This document shows, piece after piece, positions 25,170 to 33,234 of a DNA stretch of 64,000 nucleotides. The stretch comes from CAYNJG01 sp965216885 (GTDB lineage: Bacteria > Planctomycetota > Planctomycetia > Pirellulales > Pirellulaceae): positions 5,518,001 through 5,582,000 of the forward strand of contig OZ244209.1 of NCBI GenBank assembly GCA_965216885.1. The letters are read 5' to 3'. A program made the translations under genes and the position numbers. The notes below the pieces were generated by a model. It was not told the origin of the DNA and did no database searches. It saw nothing but the letters and a program-made list of their open reading frames with translations. Positions within the stretch are counted from its first letter, which is position 1, and each line of letters opens with the position of its first letter.

Positions 25170-26111
25170 ATGCCACGCGGAAAAACCTACGATAACGCGG
25201 CTCAGGCAATCGGCGACACGCCGATGATTCAAATCAATCGCCTGATCCCGGAAGGTCACGCGACCGTCTTCGCAAAATGTGAGTTCTTCCAGCCGCTGAA
25301 CAGCGTCAAGGATCGCATTGGCGTCGCCATGATCGAGAAGGCGGAGAGCGACGGATTGCTGAATTCGGAATCCCACGTCATCGAACCCACCAGCGGCAAC
25401 ACCGGAATCGCACTCGCGTTCGTCTGCGCAGCGAAGGGTTACAAACTGACGCTTACGATGCCCGAATCGATGTCGATCGAACGCCGCGCACTACTACGTG
25501 CATTGGGCGCGAACCTCGTCCTGACACCCGCCGCGGAGGGCATGAAGGGCGCGATCAACACGGCCTCAGAACTGGTCGAAGCCGACGCGAACGGCTGGAT
25601 GCCTCAGCAGTTCGAGAATCCAGCCAACCCGGCGATTCACGAAGCAACGACGGGCCCGGAGATCTGGGAGGACAGCGGACAGAACATTGACGCGATCGTG
25701 GCCGGAGTTGGTACCGGCGGAACGATCACCGGCAGCTCGCGGTTTCTCAAATCGAAGAATCCCGAATTCAAAGCTTTCGCAGTTGAACCGACCACCTCGC
25801 CAGTCATTGGCGGTGGCTCGCCTGGCAAGCATCGCATCCAGGGAATCGGAGCCGGATTCATCCCGGGCAATCTGGACACCTCGATCGTGGACGAAGTGAT
25901 CACCGTCGACGACGAAGAAGCCTTCGAGTGGTCGCGGCGACTGGCCAGCGAAGAAGGAATCATGGCCGGCATTAGCAGCGGAGCCAACATCTGCGCAGCA
26001 GCCAAACTTGCCGCTCGACCGGAAATGAAAGGCAAGCGAATCGTGACGATCATGTGCAGCCTTGGCGAACGATATCTCTCGACTCCGCTGTTTGGCGGAC
26101 TCAACGGATAG
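25170..26111 (+). CDS. cysK: Cysteine synthase (O-acetylserine sulfhydrylase)
   Basis: A 313-residue PLP enzyme that makes L-cysteine from O-acetylserine and sulfide. The PLP lysine is K47 in N-S-V-K-D-R-I-G. The substrate loop is T-S-G-N-T-G, the phosphate loop G-T-G-G-T-I-T-G, and S-S-G-A-N lies near the C terminus. Two ATGs are close: 25164 and 25170. AAGGGA abuts the first and is well spaced from the second, so I use 25170; the frame to 25095 adds unlike residues. Length matches CysK (about 310-320). Single gene, upstream of the phosphonate cluster. Confidence 0.95.
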   Translation: MPRGKTYDNAAQAIGDTPMIQINRLIPEGHATVFAKCEFFQPLNSVKDRIGVAMIEKAESDGLLNSESHVIEPTSGNTGIALAFVCAAKGYKLTLTMPESMSIERRALLRALGANLVLTPAAEGMKGAINTASELVEADANGWMPQQFENPANPAIHEATTGPEIWEDSGQNIDAIVAGVGTGGTITGSSRFLKSKNPEFKAFAVEPTTSPVIGGGSPGKHRIQGIGAGFIPGNLDTSIVDEVITVDDEEAFEWSRRLASEEGIMAGISSGANICAAAKLAARPEMKGKRIVTIMCSLGERYLSTPLFGGLNG

Positions 26112-26193
26112 ACTGACCGACGGACGAGATGGAGTGACCATCCGTTTACGGAAGACTCGGGTGTACCGAGCCTTCCAAATATCCGGAACTCAC

Positions 26194-26228
26194 GATTCAG
26201 GACCGGTAAGGATTCAGGACCGGTTAAG
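26194..26228 (+). repeat. 17-bp tandem duplication upstream of the phnZ-like gene
   Basis: GATTCAGGACCGGTAAG (26194-26210) is followed directly by the same sequence with one inserted T (26211-26228). It ends 12 bp before the ATG of the phnZ-like gene, so it forms part of that gene's leader. Confidence 0.85.
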
Positions 26229-26240
26229 AAAGCCATTCCC

Positions 26241-26810
26241 ATGAACGTTGTAGACGAAGTCGTGCGACTGTTCGCCGAACGCGGTAGCGAAATGTATGGC
26301 GGCGAGGCCGTGACGCAATTGGAGCACGGTCTGCAGGCTGCCACCCTTGCACAACAGGCCAGCGCCCCCGATACGCTGATTGCGGCGGCTCTGCTGCACG
26401 ACATTGGCCACCTGGTTCACGACCTCCCGGAAGACGCAGCGGATCAGGGTATCGACGACAAGCACGAAGACCTTGGCGACGAATGGCTCGAACAGTACTT
26501 CACTCAGGCAGTTTGCGAACCCGTGAAGCTTCACGTACCCGCCAAGCGGTATCTCTGTACGGTGGAAGAATCGTACGGCAAGAGCCTCAGCCCGGCCTCC
26601 ATCACGAGCCTTAAACTGCAAGGCGGTCTGATGTCACCGGAAGAAGTCCACCGATTCGAGAGCTATCAGTACTTCGAAGACGCGGTTCAGTTGCGCCGCT
26701 GGGACGATGAAGCAAAGGTCGTCGGTTTCGAGACACCTCCTATCGACGCGTTTCGCCCCTTTCTTCAGGCATCGCTGCTGCCTGCACAGGACGAGCAGAA
26801 CGGCAACTAG
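26241..26810 (+). CDS. PhnZ-like HD-domain phosphonate oxygenase
   Basis: A 189-residue HD protein of the phosphonate-degradation-associated group. In characterised PhnZ a di-iron HD oxygenase splits 1-hydroxy-2-aminoethylphosphonate to glycine and phosphate. This sequence has the group's lid residues with the same spacing: Tyr19, Glu22 and His29 (Y-x2-E-x6-H). It also has L-H-D-I-G-H (His53, Asp54, His57), His75 in K-H-E-D and His98 in K-L-H-V-P-A-K-R-Y-L. Thus the metal site and substrate loop look intact. It comes 70 bp before phnW. The partner dioxygenase PhnY, which makes the hydroxylated substrate, is not in the window. Confidence 0.88.
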   Translation: MNVVDEVVRLFAERGSEMYGGEAVTQLEHGLQAATLAQQASAPDTLIAAALLHDIGHLVHDLPEDAADQGIDDKHEDLGDEWLEQYFTQAVCEPVKLHVPAKRYLCTVEESYGKSLSPASITSLKLQGGLMSPEEVHRFESYQYFEDAVQLRRWDDEAKVVGFETPPIDAFRPFLQASLLPAQDEQNGN

Positions 26811-26880
26811 TCGACCGCCCTCGGGCAACGGCTTCTTCATGCCGGCACTTTCTTCTTTCCCGGAACAGACGGAGTAGGCC

Positions 26881-27996
26881 GTGGACGACGACATTCGATA
26901 CCTGCTTTTGACTCCCGGCCCGCTAACCACGTCACGCACCGTGAAGCAGGTGATGCTTGACGACCACTGCACGTGGGACGACGACTACAACAGCATTGTC
27001 ACCGACATTCGAAACCGGCTTACCGATCTCGCGGGCGGAGGCGACGCAACCGTCGTATTAATGCAGGGCAGCGGAACGTTTTCCGTAGAGGCGACCATCG
27101 GTTCCGTCATACCACGTGATGGAAAAGTCCTGGTCGTCAACAACGGCGCCTACGGCAGACGTCTGGCACAGATTTGTGAGCGGCTACAAATCGAGCACCG
27201 CGTCATCGAACAACCAGAAACCGAGCCGGCGGATCCACAACAGATCGAAACCGTCCTCGCCAATGACGATGCCATCACTCATGTCGCCGTCGTACATTGC
27301 GAAACCACAACGGGAATGCTCAACCCCATTGAGGCCATCGGTCAAATCACCAAAGCGCACGGACGGCAGTTCATCGTTGATGCCATGTCATCGTTTGGCG
27401 GCATCCCGATGACGATGGATTCAACGCATGCCGATTTCCTTGTCTCATCGGCAAACAAGTGCATTCAGGGTGTTCCCGGCTTTGGCTTTGTCATCGCGCG
27501 ACGCGACGAACTGAACGCCTCCCAGGGGCGAGCACGCTCGCTCAGCCTCGACCTGTTCGATCAATGGCGAGAAATGGAAGCCAACAATGGCAAGTGGCGC
27601 TACACGTCGCCGACACATGTCGTTCGAGCTTTTCAGCAGGCACTTGTGGAATTCGAAGAAGAAGGCGGCGTGGCAGCCAGGCATTCTCGCTACCTTCGCA
27701 ATCAGGAAACACTCGTGGTGGGCATGCAGAAGATCGGCTTCAAACCACTGCTACCGCGCGAACAGCAGTCGCCCATCATCACGTCGTTCCACTACCCGGA
27801 CGACGTCCAGTTCAACTTCCGCGCCTTCTACGATGCCCTGAAGTCGCGTCGCTTCGTCATCTACCCTGGAAAGGTCAGCACCGCCGACACCTTTCGAATC
27901 GGTACGATCGGCCACCTGTTTCAGGAAGACGTGGAGCAACTGCTGGAGTCAGTTGCTGATGCTGTGGGTGAGTTGGGAATCAAACTCGACGACTGA
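26881..27996 (+). CDS. phnW: 2-Aminoethylphosphonate-pyruvate transaminase
   Basis: A 371-residue class V PLP aminotransferase that converts 2-aminoethylphosphonate and pyruvate to phosphonoacetaldehyde and alanine. It starts L-L-T-P-G-P-L-T-T-S, has the M-Q-G-S-G-T-F-S-V-E-A block, V-D-A-M-S-S-F-G-G, the PLP lysine K193 in S-S-A-N-K-C-I-Q-G-V-P-G-F-G, and F-R-I-G-T-I-G-H-L near the end. The start is GTG at 26881. It lies between the phnZ-like gene and, past a Nudix gene on the other strand, phnX. Its last 48 bp overlap the Nudix gene. Confidence 0.96.
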   Translation: MDDDIRYLLLTPGPLTTSRTVKQVMLDDHCTWDDDYNSIVTDIRNRLTDLAGGGDATVVLMQGSGTFSVEATIGSVIPRDGKVLVVNNGAYGRRLAQICERLQIEHRVIEQPETEPADPQQIETVLANDDAITHVAVVHCETTTGMLNPIEAIGQITKAHGRQFIVDAMSSFGGIPMTMDSTHADFLVSSANKCIQGVPGFGFVIARRDELNASQGRARSLSLDLFDQWREMEANNGKWRYTSPTHVVRAFQQALVEFEEEGGVAARHSRYLRNQETLVVGMQKIGFKPLLPREQQSPIITSFHYPDDVQFNFRAFYDALKSRRFVIYPGKVSTADTFRIGTIGHLFQEDVEQLLESVADAVGELGIKLDD

Positions 27997-28476
27997 TTCG
28001 TCGCCGCGCTGTTGCCCCTCCAACTTCCATTCAACGTACTGTTGAACAATGTGTGCCAGTTCGTCCTTGCGTTCAACCAACTGCTCGAAGGAAATGAACT
28101 CAGCCTCAATCACTTCTCGTTCGTCGATGACGACGAGCGGCATCTCCTGCAGCTCGACTTCAAAGACCGTACTTTGATCCGTCTTGTATTCACTACGGCT
28201 GACGAAAGTATCGACCGGCTGGAGCCTACTCGCGTCGACAAGAATGCCAACTTCTTCCAGCAGTTCGCGGGCCGCCGCATCTTCCACGGACTCCGAGCGG
28301 CCAACACCACCTGCCGGCAGCGTCCAGCCGGGCTTGTACGAATTCCGAATGGCCAGCACCCGGCCATCGTGCCAGACGGCAACGTAAGCTCCGCGACCAG
28401 TCGGGCGAAAAATGCGCCAGTAGATCAAAGCCAGTTGATATGCGACCTTTAACGCTATTCGATGGATGGCCTTCAT
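27949..28476 (-). CDS. Nudix hydrolase
   Basis: A 175-residue Nudix protein. The box G-x5-E-x7-R-E-U-x-E-E-x-G-U is complete: G-V-G-R-S-E, then S-V-E-D-A-A-A, then R-E-L-L-E-E-V-G-I. Upstream is the P-G-W-T-L-P-A-G-G strand. A short hydrophobic-basic N-terminal helix precedes the domain. Members hydrolyse nucleoside diphosphate-linked compounds; substrate unknown. I use the ATG at 28476; a TTG at 28566 would add 30 residues. It is antisense between phnW and phnX and overlaps the end of phnW by 48 bp. Confidence 0.9.
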   Translation of the reverse strand: MKAIHRIALKVAYQLALIYWRIFRPTGRGAYVAVWHDGRVLAIRNSYKPGWTLPAGGVGRSESVEDAAARELLEEVGILVDASRLQPVDTFVSRSEYKTDQSTVFEVELQEMPLVVIDEREVIEAEFISFEQLVERKDELAHIVQQYVEWKLEGQQRGDESVVEFDSQLTHSISN

Positions 28477-28604
28477 GGGTGCTCGCTTGTCAGGGCGGGG
28501 AACAATAAAACGTACATCACAAAACGCGGATAAGTTGAGGTTGCCGTCGCTCGATTTTTCTGGCAAACATCAGGCGACGCTTTACCGACAGAATCAGAGA
28601 CGAT

Positions 28605-29414
28605 ATGAACGAACAACCCCTAAAGGCCGTCGTATTTGACTGGGCCGGTACGGTCGTGGACTATGGAAGCAGAGCTCCAGCGTCGGTCTTCATGGAGATA
28701 TTTCGGCGCAATGACGTCGAAATAACCGTCGGCCAGGCACGCGAACCCATGGGCAAAGCAAAGCGGGACCATATCGCGGCGATATTCGCCATGGAGTCAG
28801 TTCGACAACGCTGGGTCGAGCGACATGGTGGGCCGCCAGGCGAGAGCGACATTGACCGGCTCTACCACGACTTTCTTCCTCTACAAAAAGAGACACTCTC
28901 CAATCACTGTGATCTGATTCCCGGAGTTTTGGACACACTAAAATTCTGCAGGGACCGCGACATGAAAATCGGTGGCACCACCGGTTACACTCGCGAACTG
29001 ATGGAAGTCGTACTTCCCGCGGCGGCCGCCCAGGGGTATTCACCCGACGTCTCACTGGCCGCAGATGACGTCGCGCACGGAAGACCTGCTCCATGGTTGC
29101 TATTCGAGATTGCAAGGCAACTGAACATCTATCCCATGTCGACCGTCGTCAAAGTCGACGACACTACGGTGGGAATCGAAGCCGGCCAAAATGCGGGAAC
29201 GTGGACCGTCGGGGTCACACGAAGTGGCAATCAGCTGGGACTCAGTGAAGCAGAGGCAAATCAACTTGGGGCCAGCGATCTTGCAAACCGCCTCGAGCAA
29301 GCGGACTCGGTATTCCGTGACGCGGGTGCTCACTACGTCATCGAAAGCGTCGTCGATTTGCCGAGCGTGCTGGAATCGATTCAACAACGCGTCGACAACG
29401 GAGAGAAGCCCTAG
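28605..29414 (+). CDS. phnX: Phosphonoacetaldehyde hydrolase (phosphonatase)
   Basis: A 269-residue HAD enzyme that splits phosphonoacetaldehyde into acetaldehyde and phosphate, the second step after PhnW. The nucleophile is Asp12 in V-F-D-W-A-G-T-V-V-D-Y-G. The Schiff-base lysine of the cap, K53, lies in M-G-K-A-K-R-D-H, at the same number as in Bacillus cereus phosphonatase. G-G-T-T-G-Y-T, then G-R-P-A-P-W, and V-K-V-D-D-T-T-V-G-I complete the HAD motifs. With phnW this is a full hydrolytic 2-aminoethylphosphonate pathway. Confidence 0.97.
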   Translation: MNEQPLKAVVFDWAGTVVDYGSRAPASVFMEIFRRNDVEITVGQAREPMGKAKRDHIAAIFAMESVRQRWVERHGGPPGESDIDRLYHDFLPLQKETLSNHCDLIPGVLDTLKFCRDRDMKIGGTTGYTRELMEVVLPAAAAQGYSPDVSLAADDVAHGRPAPWLLFEIARQLNIYPMSTVVKVDDTTVGIEAGQNAGTWTVGVTRSGNQLGLSEAEANQLGASDLANRLEQADSVFRDAGAHYVIESVVDLPSVLESIQQRVDNGEKP

Positions 29415-29415
29415 C

Positions 29416-29448
29416 AAAAAAAAACGGCGCCGGACAAAACCGACGCCG
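29416..29448 (-). terminator. Intrinsic terminator of the small minus-strand gene
   Basis: CGGCGCCGG (29425-29433) pairs with CCGACGCCG (29440-29448), with one mismatch. On the plus strand the stem is preceded by nine A (29416-29424), so on the minus strand it is followed by U9. It ends transcription of the gene at 29476-29673 and may also work for phnX. Confidence 0.8.
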
Positions 29449-29475
29449 CTTGCCTTGGGGGTCAACAAGGACTAA

Positions 29476-29673
29476 TCATTGTTCTTTGATCAGAATCTCG
29501 CCCATGAATACAGATTCGATCAGGCGGTCTATCTCCAAGCCTTCGTCGGCACTGGGAATCCACGTATCACCGTCATCTCGGGTCGTGATAAACTTGTATC
29601 CCATTTCTCGAAGTTGGTTTAGTTTCTGCCGTGTTCGGTTCGCTCGGTCGAATTCTGATGCGGTCGCGATCAT
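29476..29673 (-). CDS. Small hypothetical protein
   Basis: A 65-residue protein, mostly charged and helical, with N-R-T-R-Q-K-L-N-Q-L-R-E-M-G-Y-K-F and a W-I-P-S-A-D-E-G-L-E-I-D-R-L segment. It has no signal peptide or membrane segment. I use the ATG at 29673, which has AGGGG about 5 bp upstream; the frame continues to 29793 but with unlike composition. A good terminator follows. I do not recognise the family. Confidence 0.55.
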   Translation of the reverse strand: MIATASEFDRANRTRQKLNQLREMGYKFITTRDDGDTWIPSADEGLEIDRLIESVFMGEILIKEQ

Positions 29674-30044
29674 GTTGCCCCTACTGTTACTAGAGTTTGG
29701 TTGATGAAGTCCATCAACGAGTACTTCCTCTAATATGTAAGACGCAAACGGCGCGAAGATCGCGCACACTTTTTTCAGAGAAATTCCATACACGCCTTCT
29801 ATTTCGCATTCCTAAGGTCGTAACCGGCCGAAAAATAACGACTTAGCGAATCGAAAGTTTTTCGCAGAGGTAATGACGAGAAATCTAAACCATAGGCTTC
29901 CGTCCTAACCTTTATGGAGGGAAGACAGTCCTTGAAACGTCTGGACGAATTGTTCCGGGTGATGTCCGGTAACACCAAGATCTCTATGCCGCACAGCGAA
30001 TACACGTACGAAACCGAATGAAACCAGGTAGTCAGGGGTAAGCA
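29674..30044. other. Intergenic, no gene seen
   Basis: This relatively A/T-rich stretch separates the small hypothetical gene from the GYF-AIM24 gene. Open frames here have no ribosome-binding site or family-like sequence. It is presumably promoter DNA for both divergent genes. Confidence 0.5.
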
Positions 30045-31043
30045 ATGCACGAATGGTATTTGAGTTACGGTGGAAACCAGGAAGGTCCCTTCCGCCTTCA
30101 GGACGCCGCTGCGCGAGCAGCGCAAGATTCCAGTGGACTCTGTTGGCGAGAGGGTTTCGCCGAGTGGAGACCTATTTCCAGTGTCCCGGACTTAACCGGC
30201 TCTTCACGCGCGGGGTCACCACCACCCCCATCGTCAGGCTCAAGTGTGGCAGACGAAATTGATTTCCAAATCTTCGGCGAAGACATGCAGTACGTCGAAG
30301 TCGAACTCGATCCAGGCGAGAGCGCGGTGGCAGAAGCCGGTTCGATGATGTTCAAGGATCCGACGGTAAATCTTGATACCGTCTTTGGCGACGGGAATGC
30401 ACAGACCGGAGGCTTCTTCGACAAATTGGTGGGAGCCGGCAAGCGATTGATTACAGGTGAGAGCCTGTTCATGACCGTGTTCACTCACCAGGGTAATTCA
30501 GGCAAGGCGAGGGTGGGGTTTGCCGCACCCTACCCGGGGACGATCATCCCCCTCACACTTTCGAACTACAACGGCCAGGTGATCTGTCAGAAGGACAGCT
30601 TTCTGTGCGCCGCACGCGGTGTGCAAATTGGCGTTCATTTCCAAAAGAAGATTCTCACTGGCCTGTTTGGCGGTGAAGGCTTCATCATGCAGAAGTTAAG
30701 CGGCGACGGTCTTGTGTTCCTGCATGCCGGTGGCACAATTCGCGAAGTCGAGTTAAAAGCGGGCGAATCGTTGCATGTGGACACGGGCTGTCTTGTGGGA
30801 CACACATCAACGGTCGAATTCGACCTACAGCAAGTCGGCGGAGTCAAGTCGATGTTCTTCGGTGGTGAGGGCCTGTTCTTCGCCAACCTTCGCGGCCCGG
30901 GGCATGTGTGGCTGCAGTCGCTGCCCTTCTCCCGAATGGCCGGCCGCATGCTGGCCGCCGCGCCGCAGACAGGCGGAACGGCCAAAGGTGAAGGTTCGAT
31001 CCTTGGCGGGATTGGCAACCTGCTGGACGGAGACAATTTCTAA
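30045..31043 (+). CDS. GYF_2 domain fused to AIM24/TIGR00266 family protein
   Basis: A 332-residue two-part protein. Residues 1-50 are a GYF_2 module (W-Y-L-S-Y-G-G-N-Q-E-G-P-F, then G-L-C-W-R-E-G-F-A-E-W-R-P). A Pro/Ser linker leads to an AIM24-like beta domain from about residue 67: Q-I-F-G-E-D-M-Q-Y-V-E-V-E-L-D-P-G, A-E-A-G-S-M-M-F, and near the end G-E-G-L-F-F-A-N-L-R-G-P-G. AIM24-like bacterial proteins have no proven role. GYF_2 domains in planctomycetes are often joined to membrane or signalling proteins. No signal peptide. Confidence 0.85.
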   Translation: MHEWYLSYGGNQEGPFRLQDAAARAAQDSSGLCWREGFAEWRPISSVPDLTGSSRAGSPPPPSSGSSVADEIDFQIFGEDMQYVEVELDPGESAVAEAGSMMFKDPTVNLDTVFGDGNAQTGGFFDKLVGAGKRLITGESLFMTVFTHQGNSGKARVGFAAPYPGTIIPLTLSNYNGQVICQKDSFLCAARGVQIGVHFQKKILTGLFGGEGFIMQKLSGDGLVFLHAGGTIREVELKAGESLHVDTGCLVGHTSTVEFDLQQVGGVKSMFFGGEGLFFANLRGPGHVWLQSLPFSRMAGRMLAAAPQTGGTAKGEGSILGGIGNLLDGDNF

Positions 31044-31129
31044 GTCGAGCGTCTTGCCCCAGCCAACGAGTCAAGCTCAGTTGGTGAAACTCAAACGAAA
31101 CGCAGACGTTCATCAACCGGTTATTCTCC

Positions 31130-32365
31130 ATGAGTGCACCCCGAACGATCTTGATGATCGGTACGTTCGATTCGAAGGCAGCCGAATACGCATTCCTCCG
31201 CGAGCGCCTGCTTGCTGACGGCGTCAAGGTACTCAGCGTCGACATCGGCGTGATGGAATCGCAACCGCCCTTCCCCGTCGATGTTTCGGCGACGGACGTG
31301 GCGGCTCGTGGAGGCAAGGAACTGGCCGACCTCCGTGCTGCCGGCGACCGTGGCGACGCCATGAAATGGATGTCGCACGGCGCGGCCAAACTGGTTGCGG
31401 AATTGCATGGCCGCGACGAATTTGACGCGATCATTGGCATGGGTGGTTCAGGTGGAACCAGTGTCATTTCGAATGCCATGCGAGCGTTACCGCTTGGTAT
31501 TCCCAAGGTGTGCGTTTCAACGGTCGCATCCAGTGATACGTCGCCGTATGTCGGTTCGAAGGACGTCGTACTGATTCCATCGATCGCGGACGTTGCCGGA
31601 CTGAATCGGATCTCACGTCGGGTCATCGCACAAGCAGCCGCGGCGGTGTGCGGAATGGCGAATACCGAGCTGGGCGAATCCTCTGACGATCGGCCCGTGA
31701 TTGTTGCCAGCATGTTTGGTAATACGACCGAATGCCTGAACCTCTGCCGCGATCGCCTGGACGCAAAGGGCTACGAAGTCCTCATTTTCCACGCGGTCGG
31801 TAGCGGTGGCCGTACGCTGGAGACCTTGGTGGAGGACGGACTGGCGGATGCCTGTCTGGACATCACAACCACCGAATGGGCGGACGAACTTTGCGGAGGC
31901 ATTTTTGCTGCCGGTGACGATCGCCTTTCCGCCGCGGGTCGCAAGGGTATCCCACATCTGATCGCGCCCGGCTGCATCGACATGGTCAATTTTGGTCCCA
32001 TGGATACCGTGCCCACCCGTTACCGCGATGCGGGCCGGCTGTTCTACGAATGGAACCCATCCGTGACGTTGATGCGAACCAACGTGGAAGAAAACCGCCG
32101 CCTGGGTGAAATCTTTGCCGATAAAGCCAACGCCGCAACGGGCCCAATCGGTTTCCTGCTTCCCATGCGCGGAGTTTCCATTCTGGATGGGGACGGCGAG
32201 CGCTTCTGCGACCGTGAGGCGGACGCGGCCATGTTCGAAACGCTAAAGTCAAACTTACGACCGGATATTCCCGTCGTCGAATTAGACGCGAATATCAATG
32301 ATCCGGTATTCGCAGAAACCGCTGTCGATACAATGCTGTCATGGCTACAAGAAAAGAAACACTAG
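31130..32365 (+). CDS. Tm-1-like ATP-binding protein (UPF0261)
   Basis: A 411-residue UPF0261 protein. The N terminus I-G-T-F-D-S-K-A-A-E-Y, the glycine-rich G-M-G-G-S-G-G-T-S-V-I, and G-S-K-D-V-V-L-I-P-S and H-A-V-G-S-G-G-R-T-L-E match the nucleotide-binding domain of plant Tm-1, the inhibitor of tobamovirus RNA replication. In plants and many fungi this domain is fused to a C-terminal TIM barrel. Here that barrel is the next gene, and the two overlap by 25 bp in different frames, so they are coupled. Bacterial function unknown. Confidence 0.92.
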   Translation: MSAPRTILMIGTFDSKAAEYAFLRERLLADGVKVLSVDIGVMESQPPFPVDVSATDVAARGGKELADLRAAGDRGDAMKWMSHGAAKLVAELHGRDEFDAIIGMGGSGGTSVISNAMRALPLGIPKVCVSTVASSDTSPYVGSKDVVLIPSIADVAGLNRISRRVIAQAAAAVCGMANTELGESSDDRPVIVASMFGNTTECLNLCRDRLDAKGYEVLIFHAVGSGGRTLETLVEDGLADACLDITTTEWADELCGGIFAAGDDRLSAAGRKGIPHLIAPGCIDMVNFGPMDTVPTRYRDAGRLFYEWNPSVTLMRTNVEENRRLGEIFADKANAATGPIGFLLPMRGVSILDGDGERFCDREADAAMFETLKSNLRPDIPVVELDANINDPVFAETAVDTMLSWLQEKKH

Positions 32366-33168
32366 ATCGACTCCGCAAACTGATCGCCGATGGCCAGCCC
32401 GTTGTTGGTGGTGGCGCGGGTACGGGAATCAGTGCCAAGTTTGAAGAAGCGGGTGGCATTGATCTGATCATCATCTACAACTCGGGACGTTTCCGCATGG
32501 CGGGTCGCGGATCGCTGGCCGGCCTGATGCCCTACGGTGACGCCAACGCCATCGTGATGGAAATGGCAGCCGAAGTCCTGACCGTTGTGCAACACACCCC
32601 GGTGCTCGCGGGCGTTTGCGCCTCGGATCCATTTCGTCAGCTACCACTGTTTCTCGATGAGATCAAATCGATCGGTTTCGCGGGCATCCAGAACTTCCCA
32701 ACCGTGGGCCTGATCGACGGATCGTTTCGCGCGAATCTGGAAGAAACCGGGATGGGGTATGACAACGAAGTCGAGCTGGTTCGCCTTGCGAATGAGCGAG
32801 ATCTGCTAACGACACCCTATGCGTTCACAACCACCGAAGCCGAAGCGATGGCGGAAGCCGGTGCCGACATCATCGTTGCCCACATGGGTCTGACAACGAA
32901 AGGCAGTATCGGCGCAGAGACGGCCAGGACGCTCGACGATTCCGTGCGGGAGGTTCAAGCTATCAGCGACGCCGCGAGAGGCGTACGCGAAGATACCATC
33001 ATCCTGTGTCACGGCGGCCCAATCGCCATGCCGGAGGACGCCGAGTACGTGCTGACTCGCACCAACAACGTACACGGATTCTACGGCGCGTCCTCGATGG
33101 AACGCTTGCCGGTCGAAACGGCACTGACGGAACAGACGCGCCGCTTCAAGTCCATCAGCATGAAGTGA
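32341..33168 (+). CDS. TIM-barrel PEP hydrolase-like protein (Tm-1 C-terminal partner)
   Basis: A 275-residue TIM barrel of the phosphoenolpyruvate hydrolase-like/IGPS-like group: G-G-G-A-G-T-G-I-S-A-K near the start, Y-N-S-G-R-F-R-M-A-G-R-G-S-L-A-G, M-P-Y-G-D-A-N, V-L-A-G-V-C-A-S-D-P and H-G-G-P-I-A near the end. It corresponds to the C-terminal half of plant Tm-1. Its start lies inside the 3' end of the UPF0261 gene (25 bp overlap), so the two products are made together and probably form a complex. No enzyme activity is proven for the pair. Confidence 0.9.
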   Translation: MATRKETLDRLRKLIADGQPVVGGGAGTGISAKFEEAGGIDLIIIYNSGRFRMAGRGSLAGLMPYGDANAIVMEMAAEVLTVVQHTPVLAGVCASDPFRQLPLFLDEIKSIGFAGIQNFPTVGLIDGSFRANLEETGMGYDNEVELVRLANERDLLTTPYAFTTTEAEAMAEAGADIIVAHMGLTTKGSIGAETARTLDDSVREVQAISDAARGVREDTIILCHGGPIAMPEDAEYVLTRTNNVHGFYGASSMERLPVETALTEQTRRFKSISMK

Positions 33169-33234
33169 CGGTGCACTCCGCACTGACCTGCCATGCGGTA
33201 CGCCCGAAGAGGCACCAACGGCGCGGAATCTGGA

